Shown here piece after piece: positions 1 to 5,787 of a stretch of DNA of 7,887 bases (the stretch's first letter is position 1; each line of letters opens with the position of its first letter). The stretch lies in contig JALWEK010000176.1 in NCBI GenBank assembly GCA_027014185.1, positions 1 to 7,887 of the forward strand, read 5' to 3'. The position numbers and the translations under genes were made by a program. The notes beneath the pieces are model-generated. The model was not told where the DNA came from and made no database searches. It saw only the letters and a list, made by a program, of their open reading frames with translations. This stretch comes from Aquificaceae bacterium. GTDB taxonomy: Bacteria > Aquificota > Aquificia > Aquificales > Aquificaceae.

Positions 1-30
1 GGGGATTAACCTATCGCTTTTCTTGGACAT
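1..30 (-). CDS. Possible start of a gene running off the left edge (first 10 codons)
   Basis: Just downstream of the tRNA on the minus strand, an ATG (30-28) opens a frame reading MSKKSDRLIP with no stop before the window edge. An AAAGGA Shine-Dalgarno-like stretch lies directly before it (about 37-32), although its spacing to the ATG is only one nucleotide. The basic, polar start resembles many bacterial N-termini, but ten codons are too few to name a family. If real, the gene would be co-transcribed with the tRNA and ttuA, being released from the tRNA by 3' processing. It could equally be a chance ATG. Confidence 0.35.
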   Translation of the reverse strand, partial: MSKKSDRLIP

Positions 31-41
31 TTCCTTTAAAG

Positions 42-115
42 CCGGGGCGGTGGGAGTCGAACCCACAACCTCGGGATCCGTAGTCCCGCGCTCTATCCAG
101 TTGAGCTACGCCCCG
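42..115 (-). tRNA. tRNA-Arg, anticodon ACG
   Basis: Read on the minus strand this folds into a complete cloverleaf. The 7-bp acceptor stem pairs CGGGGCG with CGCCCCG. The D stem is GCTC/GAGC with GG in the loop, the anticodon stem is CGGGA/TCCCG around loop CTACGGA (anticodon ACG), the variable loop has 5 nt (AGGTT), and the T stem is GTGGG/CCCAC around TTCGACT. The discriminator is G at 42. The following bases are C, T, T, so CCA is not encoded and must be added after transcription. A34 would be deaminated to inosine by TadA to read CGU, CGC and CGA. The first 23 nt overlap the 3' end of the ttuA coding frame on the same strand. No clear terminator follows. T54 and A58 are present, as a substrate of TtuA-type thiolation needs. 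Confidence 0.95.
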
Positions 116-1013
116 TTCCTTTTAAGTTTACTACCCTCTCCCTCAGCCTGCAAACGGGACAGATCTCCGAGGGGCTAGGCTCCCCACAGATCCTGCAGGG
201 CTGAAGATCTCTCTTCTCTTCCTCCTTAAATCTGGGATAGACCTTCCTCAGGTACTCCAGGTAGAACCTCAGCTTGGTTCCGGGGAACCTCTCCTCTATC
301 CGATTGAGTATCTCCTTGTAAAAGATAGAGCTCGCGTCCTCGGAGAAGGGGCATTCCTCCTCTATGAAGTCTATGTTGTTGAGAAGTGCGTAGAGAGCGG
401 TTTCCTTCTCCGTGAACTTGCAGAAAGGCTTTACCTTTCTAACAAAGCCCTCCTCCTCTTCGAGTACAGGGTATTTCCTGCCCAGATACTTTACGTTCCA
501 GTTTATTACGTTCGCAAGGAGCGAGCTCGCCTCGTCGTCGAGGTTGTGCCCCGTGGCTACAACGTTGTAGCCATGTTCTTTGGCTACCCTGTTGAAGTTA
601 TACCTCTTCACGAGACCGCACACGGAGCAGGCCTCCCTTGAGGTTATGTCTTTTAGCTCGGGGATACCCGCAAGCTCCTCTCTCAGATCGACAACTATCG
701 CCTTAGCCCCCAACCTCTGGGCGAACTTCTCCACCTTCTCCCTAGATCGCTCCGAGTACTCGCCTATACCGAGATGCAGGTAAAACCCGTCCGCGTTGTA
801 GCCGAGCTTCCTCAAAACGTGCCAGAGGGTTAAGCTGTCCTTACCTCCAGATACAGTAACGAGTACCCTATCTTCGCGGGTGAACATCCTGAACTCTTTT
901 ATGGTCCTCTCCGTGTACCTTTCGAACCAGGATATAAAGTCCTCTTTGCAGAGCGCCAGCCTGTGCTGGGGCATGTATATTATCGGCTTTTTACCGCATA
1001 TTCTGCACTTCAT
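93..1013 (-). CDS. ttuA: TtuA-type tRNA 2-thiolation enzyme (PP-loop, [4Fe-4S])
   Basis: The 306-aa protein belongs to the TtuA/Ncs6/TtcA PP-loop ATPase family, which adenylates a tRNA base and inserts sulfur. TtuA makes 2-thioribothymidine at position 54 in thermophiles. Domains in order: an N-terminal zinc finger (C3, C6, H17, C22); the ATP pyrophosphatase loop SGGKDS (55-60); a Cys pair (C129, C132) and third Cys C221, which match the spacing of the three [4Fe-4S] ligands of Thermus TtuA; the TGHNLDDE motif (154-161); and a C-terminal zinc finger (C273, C276, C285, C288). Length fits the family (about 320 aa). The sulfur donor is expected to be a ubiquitin-like TtuB, not seen here. It lies 10 nt after the 68-aa gene, and its ATG has no clear Shine-Dalgarno, suggesting coupled translation. 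The last seven residues are encoded inside the tRNA gene, and its TAG stop (95-93) is in the tRNA D arm. TtcA is the main alternative, but two zinc fingers favour TtuA. Confidence 0.9.
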   Translation of the reverse strand: MKCRICGKKPIIYMPQHRLALCKEDFISWFERYTERTIKEFRMFTREDRVLVTVSGGKDSLTLWHVLRKLGYNADGFYLHLGIGEYSERSREKVEKFAQRLGAKAIVVDLREELAGIPELKDITSREACSVCGLVKRYNFNRVAKEHGYNVVATGHNLDDEASSLLANVINWNVKYLGRKYPVLEEEEGFVRKVKPFCKFTEKETALYALLNNIDFIEEECPFSEDASSIFYKEILNRIEERFPGTKLRFYLEYLRKVYPRFKEEEKRDLQPCRICGEPSPSEICPVCRLRERVVNLKGTGRSSTG

Positions 1014-1023
1014 AGGGAGTAAT

Positions 1024-1230
1024 CTAAAGCCACCTGCGCACCTTTACCAGTCTGTTGGCTTCGGGAATAAGCTCGTAGAGCTCATCTTTCAGAGATTCCA
1101 TCTCTTGAGAAGGGAGGCCTAGCCCTTCGAGCAGTAAAAACAGATCCTCCAGGTCTCCGAAGTCCTGACCCTCTAGGGCGCGGACCACGCTCTCAGGAAG
1201 CTCGGAAAGCAGGGGCTCAGGTATCCTCAT
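1024..1230 (-). CDS. 68-aa hypothetical protein
   Basis: This small acidic, leucine-rich protein is not one I recognise. The first two thirds are mostly Leu and Glu/Asp and look helical (for example the stretch around residues 27-37), and the end is basic (VKVRRWL). It has no signal peptide, membrane segment or Cys. It is probably real: its ATG overlaps the TGA of the upstream hydrolase (ATGA, 1230-1227), GAGGG and AAGG lie just before the start, and ttuA follows after 10 nt. It therefore sits inside a three-gene operon ahead of the tRNA. The shape suggests a small helical protein that could bind a partner, but no function can be given. Confidence 0.7.
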   Translation of the reverse strand: MRIPEPLLSELPESVVRALEGQDFGDLEDLFLLLEGLGLPSQEMESLKDELYELIPEANRLVKVRRWL

Positions 1231-1922
1231 ACCTTGCCCTCCTCAACCAGCCTCGTCAGGACCCTGCCAAAGCTCTCCGAAAGCTGATGATCGTCCTCCA
1301 CCTCTATAAACTCGGAAATCCGGACCTTCTGCGCAAACAGCCTGGAGTCTTCTATGGGGACCACCTCGTCCCTCGTGCCATGAACCAGGATTATGTCAAC
1401 CGGCGGATTCTCGGGAAAGTAAACCTCTCCGTCCCCTACTATCTCGTAGCCATTCTCAAGTATATCCACGGCGAAATCCTCTCTCATCTCTATCTCCACC
1501 CCCTCCTCCGTGAACCTGAGAACTTCCTTGCCCTCGAGCCAGTTCCTTACCTTATCTTCCCCGAGCTCCTTAACGACCAGGTCAAGGGTCCTGAAGGATG
1601 GCGCAAGGAGAAGAAGCCTCTTAACGTTCCCGAGTTTCTTGAACCTCACGTAGTTGGCCGCAACGTAAGCCCCGTGAGAGCTCCCGCAGAGAACTATGTC
1701 CTCGTACCTTTGAGAGAAGCCGAGAACGAGAGCCTCCAAGACATCCAGCACCTCGGTGGTTGTGTGCTTTTCGTAGTCCATGTCCATCGCATAGAAGGAA
1801 AAAGCCTTCGTCCTTTTAAAGTAATTTCTCGCGAACTCTATCTTGGAACCCCACACGTTCGTGGCGAACCCGTGAAGATGGATCCACAGTTTCTTAGGGT
1901 TGTTGGCATCGTAAAAGAACAT
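1227..1922 (-). CDS. Cytoplasmic alpha/beta hydrolase (YqiA/esterase-like)
   Basis: This 231-aa protein has a minimal alpha/beta-hydrolase fold without a signal peptide. Visible elements are the oxyanion-hole HGF (17-19), the nucleophile elbow G80-S-S-H-G84 with catalytic Ser82, the acid in HGTRDEVVP (Asp185), and the catalytic His in DDHQL (His212). The triad order and small size resemble the YqiA/UPF0227 and serine-esterase groups; the substrate cannot be told from sequence. It is the first gene of the minus-strand operon, coupled by ATGA to the 68-aa gene. Its ATG (1922-1920) follows a TATAAT (1934-1929) so closely that the transcript would be nearly leaderless. A large antisense frame covers it, which is a shadow. 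Confidence 0.85.
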   Translation of the reverse strand: MFFYDANNPKKLWIHLHGFATNVWGSKIEFARNYFKRTKAFSFYAMDMDYEKHTTTEVLDVLEALVLGFSQRYEDIVLCGSSHGAYVAANYVRFKKLGNVKRLLLLAPSFRTLDLVVKELGEDKVRNWLEGKEVLRFTEEGVEIEMREDFAVDILENGYEIVGDGEVYFPENPPVDIILVHGTRDEVVPIEDSRLFAQKVRISEFIEVEDDHQLSESFGRVLTRLVEEGKV

Positions 1923-1949
1923 GCTTTAATTATAGTAGGGGGTTCTGCC
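1923..1949. promoter_or_regulatory. 27-bp divergent promoter region between two hydrolase genes
   Basis: This AT-rich gap must serve both directions. On the minus strand TATAAT (1934-1929) would place the start of transcription at about the ATG of the cytoplasmic hydrolase, but no good -35 is seen at 16-18 bp. On the plus strand TTGGCA (1903-1908), 16 bp and TTTAAT (1925-1930) form a plausible promoter, each box matching 5 of 6. AGGGGG (1937-1942) is a ribosome binding site 7 nt before the ATG at 1950. The two -10 elements overlap, so the promoters would compete for polymerase. Confidence 0.4.
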
Positions 1950-2804
1950 ATGAGGGGGCTTATTCTCTTAACCCTGGCTCTGGCGCTGCTTTCCTTCGGT
2001 GAGCCCGTATCCATCTTCATAGATTTCGAGGGCAAGAAGCTGAAAGCGAACGCAGAATGGTCAGTTCCCGAGGGTGTTAAACCCAGAGTGGCGATACTCT
2101 GGCTACACGGACTCTTCCAGACCCACAGGATGAGAGAACCCATATCCCAGCAGAGGGAGTTTTGGGTCTCCGAAGGCTACCCAGTTCTCTCCCCAACCCT
2201 CACCCTAGGGGTTAACGACAGGAAGGAGCCCTACGACTGCTCCTATCCTCTAGACCACCCTTACGAGCTGAACATAGAGGAGATAAAGGAATGGGTTAGA
2301 TGGTTGAAGGGACAGGGGGTAGAGAGGATAATCCTCGCCGGACACTCGATGGGTGGCCAGGAGGTTATACACGCGGCGGAAGAGCTATCGAAAGACAAGG
2401 CCGTAGTGGGGGTCCTCGCCGTAGCTCCGGCGAAGGGAGTTCCAAGAAAACACCCCCTCCTTAAGAAGGCTGGGCAGCTGGTTGAAAAGGGTGAGGGGAA
2501 GAAGCTCCTCGAGACGAGCTTCTTTTACTGTCAGAAGACAAAGGTTAGCGCAAGAACCCTTTACACGTACTACGGTATAGACAGGAACATAGGCCGATCC
2601 CTGCAGAGGATAGAGGTCCCCGTACTGATAGTCTGGGGAGGAGAGGACGACAGGGTAAAGGACCTGCCTACCTTCCTGGAGCCTTACCTGAAGGAGAACA
2701 TCAGGGTAGAGGTGATAGACTATGCCGATCACTTCTTCAGGGATCTCGCGGCCGAGGACCTTAGGGATATAGCGATAGAGTTCTTCGGGGAAACCCTCAA
2801 GTAG
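1950..2804 (+). CDS. Exported alpha/beta hydrolase
   Basis: This 284-aa protein has an N-terminal signal peptide (basic MRG, hydrophobic about 4-15, then SFGEP), so it should act in the periplasm. The hydrolase core shows the oxyanion-hole HG in WLHG (51-54), the nucleophile elbow G131-H-S-M-G135 with Ser133, the acid in GGEDDR (Asp233 or Asp234) and His in DYADH (His261). Two Cys, 97 and 194, could form a disulfide after export. I place the start at ATG 1950 because it follows AGGGGG at 7 nt and begins the signal peptide. The frame stays open upstream to 1287, but that stretch is antisense to the neighbouring hydrolase. Its last 8 bases overlap the 3' end of the convergent methyltransferase gene. 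The substrate is unknown; esterase, lipase-like or dienelactone hydrolase-like roles are possible. Confidence 0.85.
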   Translation: MRGLILLTLALALLSFGEPVSIFIDFEGKKLKANAEWSVPEGVKPRVAILWLHGLFQTHRMREPISQQREFWVSEGYPVLSPTLTLGVNDRKEPYDCSYPLDHPYELNIEEIKEWVRWLKGQGVERIILAGHSMGGQEVIHAAEELSKDKAVVGVLAVAPAKGVPRKHPLLKKAGQLVEKGEGKKLLETSFFYCQKTKVSARTLYTYYGIDRNIGRSLQRIEVPVLIVWGGEDDRVKDLPTFLEPYLKENIRVEVIDYADHFFRDLAAEDLRDIAIEFFGETLK

Positions 2805-3432
2805 CACAGATACACGTAAAACCCGCCTCGGGGGAGTAGCCCTCCCTGATCTCCATATTACTGACGGGTGCTCTGTCCTGAGGCTCTTCAAAGAGCGTGC
2901 TTCTGACCCCTCTCAGGGTAAAGCCGGCCATGCCGAGCATCTCCTTTACCTCATCAAATGTGTAAAACCTGGCGTGCCTGTATATGGGATGGCCCTCCGC
3001 TGCCTTCTTCCTGTAAAACTCTGCCCAGGGACTCTCCCCTAGGACGAGGCCTAGAAGAAGCCGGCCGCCAGCTACCAGCACCCTCCTTATCTCCTTCAAC
3101 ACCCTGGGCGGATCCTCAACAAAGCATATGGAGACGACCACAAGTACGAGATCGAAGCTTCCCTCCTTGAAGGGAAGCCTTTCGCCCACACCCTGAACAC
3201 AGATCACGCCCCTTCTCTCCGCTATCTTCAGCATCTCGTAGGATGGGTCCAGACCAAACCTTACGTCCAGGGCAGAAGCAAACCTACCCGTGCCCACACC
3301 CACCTCGAGGCCCCTCTGAAAGCTCCCTAAGAGTTCCCTTAAACACTTAAGTTCGAGCTCGAAGGCTGAGCGACCGAAGGGCCTTTCGTACCAGAGGTCG
3401 TACTCCTCAACTAAGCTGTCGAAGACCCTCAT
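2797..3432 (-). CDS. Class I SAM-dependent methyltransferase (Methyltransf_11 type)
   Basis: The 211-aa protein has the Rossmann-type methyltransferase signature: motif I EVGVGTGRF (43-51), the ribose-binding acidic residue Asp62 in GLDPS, ERLPF (84-88), and the GSFDLVLV strand (91-98), followed by a VLKEIRRVLVAGGRL helix-strand (111-125). The late PEAGF near residues 201-205 is usual for this group, so the C-terminus is probably intact. Substrate is not predictable; the group includes ubiquinone/menaquinone-type and small-molecule methylases. It is the third gene of a coupled set: ATG 3432-3430 overlaps the TGA of the GspM-like gene (ATGA). A link to secretion is not obvious, so co-transcription may be incidental. 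It converges on the exported hydrolase with an 8-bp overlap and no visible terminator. Confidence 0.85.
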   Translation of the reverse strand: MRVFDSLVEEYDLWYERPFGRSAFELELKCLRELLGSFQRGLEVGVGTGRFASALDVRFGLDPSYEMLKIAERRGVICVQGVGERLPFKEGSFDLVLVVVSICFVEDPPRVLKEIRRVLVAGGRLLLGLVLGESPWAEFYRKKAAEGHPIYRHARFYTFDEVKEMLGMAGFTLRGVRSTLFEEPQDRAPVSNMEIREGYSPEAGFTCICAT

Positions 3433-3830
3433 CTAACGACCACCCTGACCTCGAATAGACCCTTACCCGTGTTGTCCACCGCGGAAAAGGATACGACCTC
3501 GAACCTATCCTCAAGGTCCTTCACAAGGTCCGGGACAACGCTCCACGGGATATCTTTCAGCTGAATCTCCACACCGCTCTCTGTCCTGAACACCTTCTGG
3601 GGTTCGAGCCCGTGTTTGGAGAGAAGGTTCATGAGAGCTTCTTCTGTTGCAGGAGCCTTTGTCCTCAGGGGGAGGTTCTTGAGGTAAAAGAGGAACTCCT
3701 TGTGAGCGAAGTACTCTTTGACTACATCCTTCCTCACGTCCCCAGCAACGGAGAGGGCGTAAACCAAAAAGAGCACCGAGATCAGCAGGGACACTATGTA
3801 AACGAGACGACGGCTCAGATACCTCCTCAT
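3429..3830 (-). CDS. gspM: GspM-like type II secretion assembly protein
   Basis: This 133-aa bitopic protein has a short basic cytoplasmic N-terminus (RRYLSRR), one membrane helix (about 9-28), a helical periplasmic linker (about 30-52) and a C-terminal alpha-beta domain. The last 40 residues (VVPDLVKDLEDRF, then FSAV, then FEVRVVV) show the strand-helix-strand pattern of the ferredoxin-like domain of GspM and PilO. Length is a little below typical GspM (about 160). It directly follows a GspL-like gene with an ATGA overlap, the order found in type II secretion operons. GspM binds GspL in the inner-membrane platform that recruits the ATPase GspE. No other gsp gene is in the window. The call rests on topology and context more than on residues, which diverge fast in this family. 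Confidence 0.65.
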   Translation of the reverse strand: MRRYLSRRLVYIVSLLISVLFLVYALSVAGDVRKDVVKEYFAHKEFLFYLKNLPLRTKAPATEEALMNLLSKHGLEPQKVFRTESGVEIQLKDIPWSVVPDLVKDLEDRFEVVSFSAVDNTGKGLFEVRVVVR

Positions 3831-4960
3831 CTTATCTCCACCTCAAACTCGAAGCTCCCCTCGGGTGTTTCCTTAACCCTCTTCGCCCCTATCCTAACCA
3901 CGGTATCCTTGTCCTTCGCCTCTCCTATAACCTTCAGAACACCGCCCTCGAACTCTATCCTGTAGATCTTCATACCCTCTCCTAGCTTTTCCGAGAGCCT
4001 CAACATTCTGTTCGTCAGAGGGTATGGCTCGGCCATGGACATACTCTTTACCTGGTCCCTGACCGCTACAGCCGGCTTCTGTGGAAACTTTCTCTTGAAC
4101 TCCAGCCTCTCCTCCTTCCTGATATTTCCTACGAAGCTATCCTTCAGGTAGTCCATCCCGAGACCGGAGGCTATAAAGAGTATCAAGGAAGATCCCAAGA
4201 TAAGGGAGACCCTCCTCAGATCCCTCTCCGATAGCTCCTCCTCCCTGAAGTCGGGAGAACAATCTTCGTAAACGAACTTAAGGGATGCCCCGAAGGCTGA
4301 ACTCAGCTCCGGTGGAGCCAGATCGTTCTTCAGGACACCTTCAAATAGGTCCTCTATACCCTTGAGCCTACTTCCACCTCCGCTGAGTAGAACGGGCTTC
4401 TCCCTTAGATCCTTACCGAGGGATGAGAGTATGCCCTCGAAGGCCTCCCTGATAGCAGCGTTCTTTAGGCCCTCTCCTATTAGCACGTCCTCAGAGGCTA
4501 TCTGCTTAAGGTAATCCGTACCCTTCAGGACTACCCTGTAGGAAGACATCTCCCCATTCTCCACGTTCACCAGGGTAGTCTTCCTCCTCCCTATGTCTAA
4601 TACGTAGCAGTTATCTATACCGAGTGCCTTTGCAACCCTTGCCAGGGAAAATACCTCAGGATCGAGAGCGAAACTGTCCTCCGGAGGTTCAAAATCCCTC
4701 ACAACAGCCAAACAGTACTCGTCCCCTTTCAGCTTTACGTCCCACAGGACCTCACCGAACTTCTCCTCAACCTCTATGCTCAGAGCCCGTCTGAGGTCGT
4801 AGGCATCTCTTATGTCCGTTTTATCCCTCCTCACGTAGCACAGATCTGAAGGTACCACGTATATTCTCCTTCCCCGCTTCTCGGTTACCTTCCAGTTCTT
4901 TCTAAAGGGAGAGTAGTCTATGCTGAAGATCTTTTCCCCGTCCACGCCCGTGTATATCAT
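3827..4960 (-). CDS. gspL: GspL-like type II secretion protein (actin-fold plus membrane anchor)
   Basis: This 377-aa protein combines a cytoplasmic actin-like domain (about 1-232) with one membrane helix (about 251-269) and a periplasmic ferredoxin-like end (about 330-377). In the actin-like part, GVD near the start, VLDIGRRKTTLV (120-131) and LLSGGGSRLKGI (191-202) fit the phosphate-1, phosphate-2 and adenosine motifs of the PilM/FtsA/GspL superfamily. SAFGASL (221-227) matches the usual end of that domain. Free PilM is soluble, so the attached membrane and periplasmic parts favour GspL, whose cytoplasmic domain binds the secretion ATPase GspE. The size is close to GspL (about 400). It is first of the operon and coupled by ATGA to the GspM-like gene. 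No strong Shine-Dalgarno precedes the ATG. Kept glycine-rich motifs leave open that it still binds nucleotide, which classical GspL proteins have mostly lost. Confidence 0.72.
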   Translation of the reverse strand: MIYTGVDGEKIFSIDYSPFRKNWKVTEKRGRRIYVVPSDLCYVRRDKTDIRDAYDLRRALSIEVEEKFGEVLWDVKLKGDEYCLAVVRDFEPPEDSFALDPEVFSLARVAKALGIDNCYVLDIGRRKTTLVNVENGEMSSYRVVLKGTDYLKQIASEDVLIGEGLKNAAIREAFEGILSSLGKDLREKPVLLSGGGSRLKGIEDLFEGVLKNDLAPPELSSAFGASLKFVYEDCSPDFREEELSERDLRRVSLILGSSLILFIASGLGMDYLKDSFVGNIRKEERLEFKRKFPQKPAVAVRDQVKSMSMAEPYPLTNRMLRLSEKLGEGMKIYRIEFEGGVLKVIGEAKDKDTVVRIGAKRVKETPEGSFEFEVEIR

Positions 4961-4968
4961 GCCCGATT

Positions 4969-4974
4969 ATTCTA
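4969..4974 (-). promoter_or_regulatory. Candidate -10 element for the gspL-gspM-methyltransferase operon
   Basis: TAGAAT on the minus strand matches the consensus at 5 of 6 bases and would start transcription at about 4962, only two bases before the GspL ATG. No -35 match is found at 16-18 bp, so the call is weak. The absence of a ribosome binding site before that ATG fits a leaderless message. Confidence 0.25.
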
Positions 4975-4996
4975 ACCCTTTCGGCGCAAGAGGTGG

Positions 4997-5028
4997 TAAA
5001 ATATGACGAAAGTCATAAAGGAGGAGCC
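4997..5028 (+). promoter_or_regulatory. Leader of the ODP operon: -10-like box, dyad/hairpin and strong RBS
   Basis: TAAAAT (4997-5002) is a possible -10, though no -35 is visible at the right distance. Next is a perfect inverted repeat: TATGAC (5002-5007), loop GAAA (5008-5011), GTCATA (5012-5017). As RNA this is a 6-bp stem with a GNRA tetraloop. As DNA it is a TGAC-N4-GTCA dyad, the geometry of Crp/Fnr-family operators. It touches the ribosome binding site AAGGAGG (5018-5024), which lies 4 nt before ATG 5029. An upstream in-frame GTG at 4993 would run through the hairpin and ribosome site, so it is not taken as the start. Confidence 0.55.
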
Positions 5029-5787
5029 ATGGCCGGTAAGGAGCTGTTCAGATCAGAGAACCACAAAGTGTTCCTGTTCGAGGAGCTCACGCCAGCGAGT
5101 GCAGTTCAGGCCAACCAGTTTCTCATACTCCACGGGGACGAGGCGGTTCTACTCGATCCCGGGGGCCACAAGGTCCAGTCCAAGCTCTTCGCCGACATAT
5201 CAGTTCTGATACCTCCTAAAAACATAAGGTACGTATTCCTCTCCCATCAAGATCCGGACATAGTGGCGAGCATAAACTACTGGCTCATGACCACCGATGC
5301 AACCGCGCTCATATCAAAGCTCTGGATAAGGTTCCTGCCCCACTTCGGACTAGACTCAAAGCTTGAAGGCAGGGTGATACCGATAGACGACGGCGGAACT
5401 AAGATCACGCTCGGCGGAGACTGCGAGCTGCTGATCCTACCTGCACACTTCCTCCACTCGCCGGGGAACTTTCAGATATACGACCCTGTTTCCAAGATAC
5501 TTTTCTCCGGAGATCTGGGTGCCTCTTTGGGTCAGGACTACGTCTTCGTGGAGGACTTCGATTCCCACATCAAGTACATGGAGGGTTTCCACAGAAGGTA
5601 CATGGCCTCGGGGAAGGTTATGAAACTCTGGGCTAACATGGTTAGGAATCTCGACATAGATACGATAGCACCCCAGCACGGTGCCATCTTCAGAGGGAAG
5701 GATATGGTAAACAGGTTCATGGACTGGGTGGAGAACCTGGAGTGCGGGGTTGATCTGCTTTCAGAAAAGGATTATACTTTACCATGA
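5029..5787 (+). CDS. ODP-type di-iron oxygen-binding protein (metallo-beta-lactamase fold)
   Basis: The 252-aa protein has the metallo-beta-lactamase fold of flavodiiron proteins but no flavodoxin domain, which makes it an ODP-type protein. The di-iron ligands can be followed: H73-Q-D75-P-D77, H143 in LHSPGN, D162 in FSGDLG and H217 in PQHGAI. These match the H-x-E/D-x-D, H, D, H set of rubredoxin:oxygen oxidoreductase and of the ODP of Treponema denticola, which binds O2 and feeds it to chemotaxis. Asp at position 75 instead of Glu is typical of ODP. There is no signal peptide, so it is cytoplasmic. It may sense, bind or reduce O2; without a flavodoxin it would need an outside electron donor for reduction. 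ATG 5029 is chosen for its AAGGAGG. It is first in the copper-chaperone operon and overlaps the sco gene by ATGA. No chemotaxis gene is nearby. Confidence 0.85.
   Translation: MAGKELFRSENHKVFLFEELTPASAVQANQFLILHGDEAVLLDPGGHKVQSKLFADISVLIPPKNIRYVFLSHQDPDIVASINYWLMTTDATALISKLWIRFLPHFGLDSKLEGRVIPIDDGGTKITLGGDCELLILPAHFLHSPGNFQIYDPVSKILFSGDLGASLGQDYVFVEDFDSHIKYMEGFHRRYMASGKVMKLWANMVRNLDIDTIAPQHGAIFRGKDMVNRFMDWVENLECGVDLLSEKDYTLP
5750..5778 (+). promoter_or_regulatory. Possible internal promoter ahead of sco
   Basis: TTGATC (5750-5755), a 17-bp spacer and TATACT (5773-5778) match the vegetative promoter at 4 of 6 and 5 of 6 bases. The predicted start at about 5785 falls on the ATG ATG of the sco gene, giving a leaderless message. 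This lies within the last codons of the ODP gene, so chance is possible. It would let the three copper genes be made without ODP. Confidence 0.35.

Noticed and set aside
580..1122. Short plus-strand open frames opposite ttuA and the 68-aa gene
   Set aside because: They have no ribosome sites or recognisable motifs and lie fully antisense to supported genes.
1287..1949. Long plus-strand open frame leading into the exported hydrolase, as if a 505-aa fusion
   Set aside because: It is antisense to the well-supported 231-aa hydrolase, its residues look like no family, and the in-frame ATG at 1950 has a ribosome site and begins a signal peptide.
2385..2891. Minus-strand open frame of 168 aa
   Set aside because: It is antisense to the exported hydrolase and overlaps the methyltransferase; its composition is unlike a protein of this genome and it lacks motifs.
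4993..5028. GTG at 4993 as start of the ODP protein
   Set aside because: It has no ribosome site and would place the perfect AAGGAGG and the hairpin inside coding sequence; ATG 5029 fits better.
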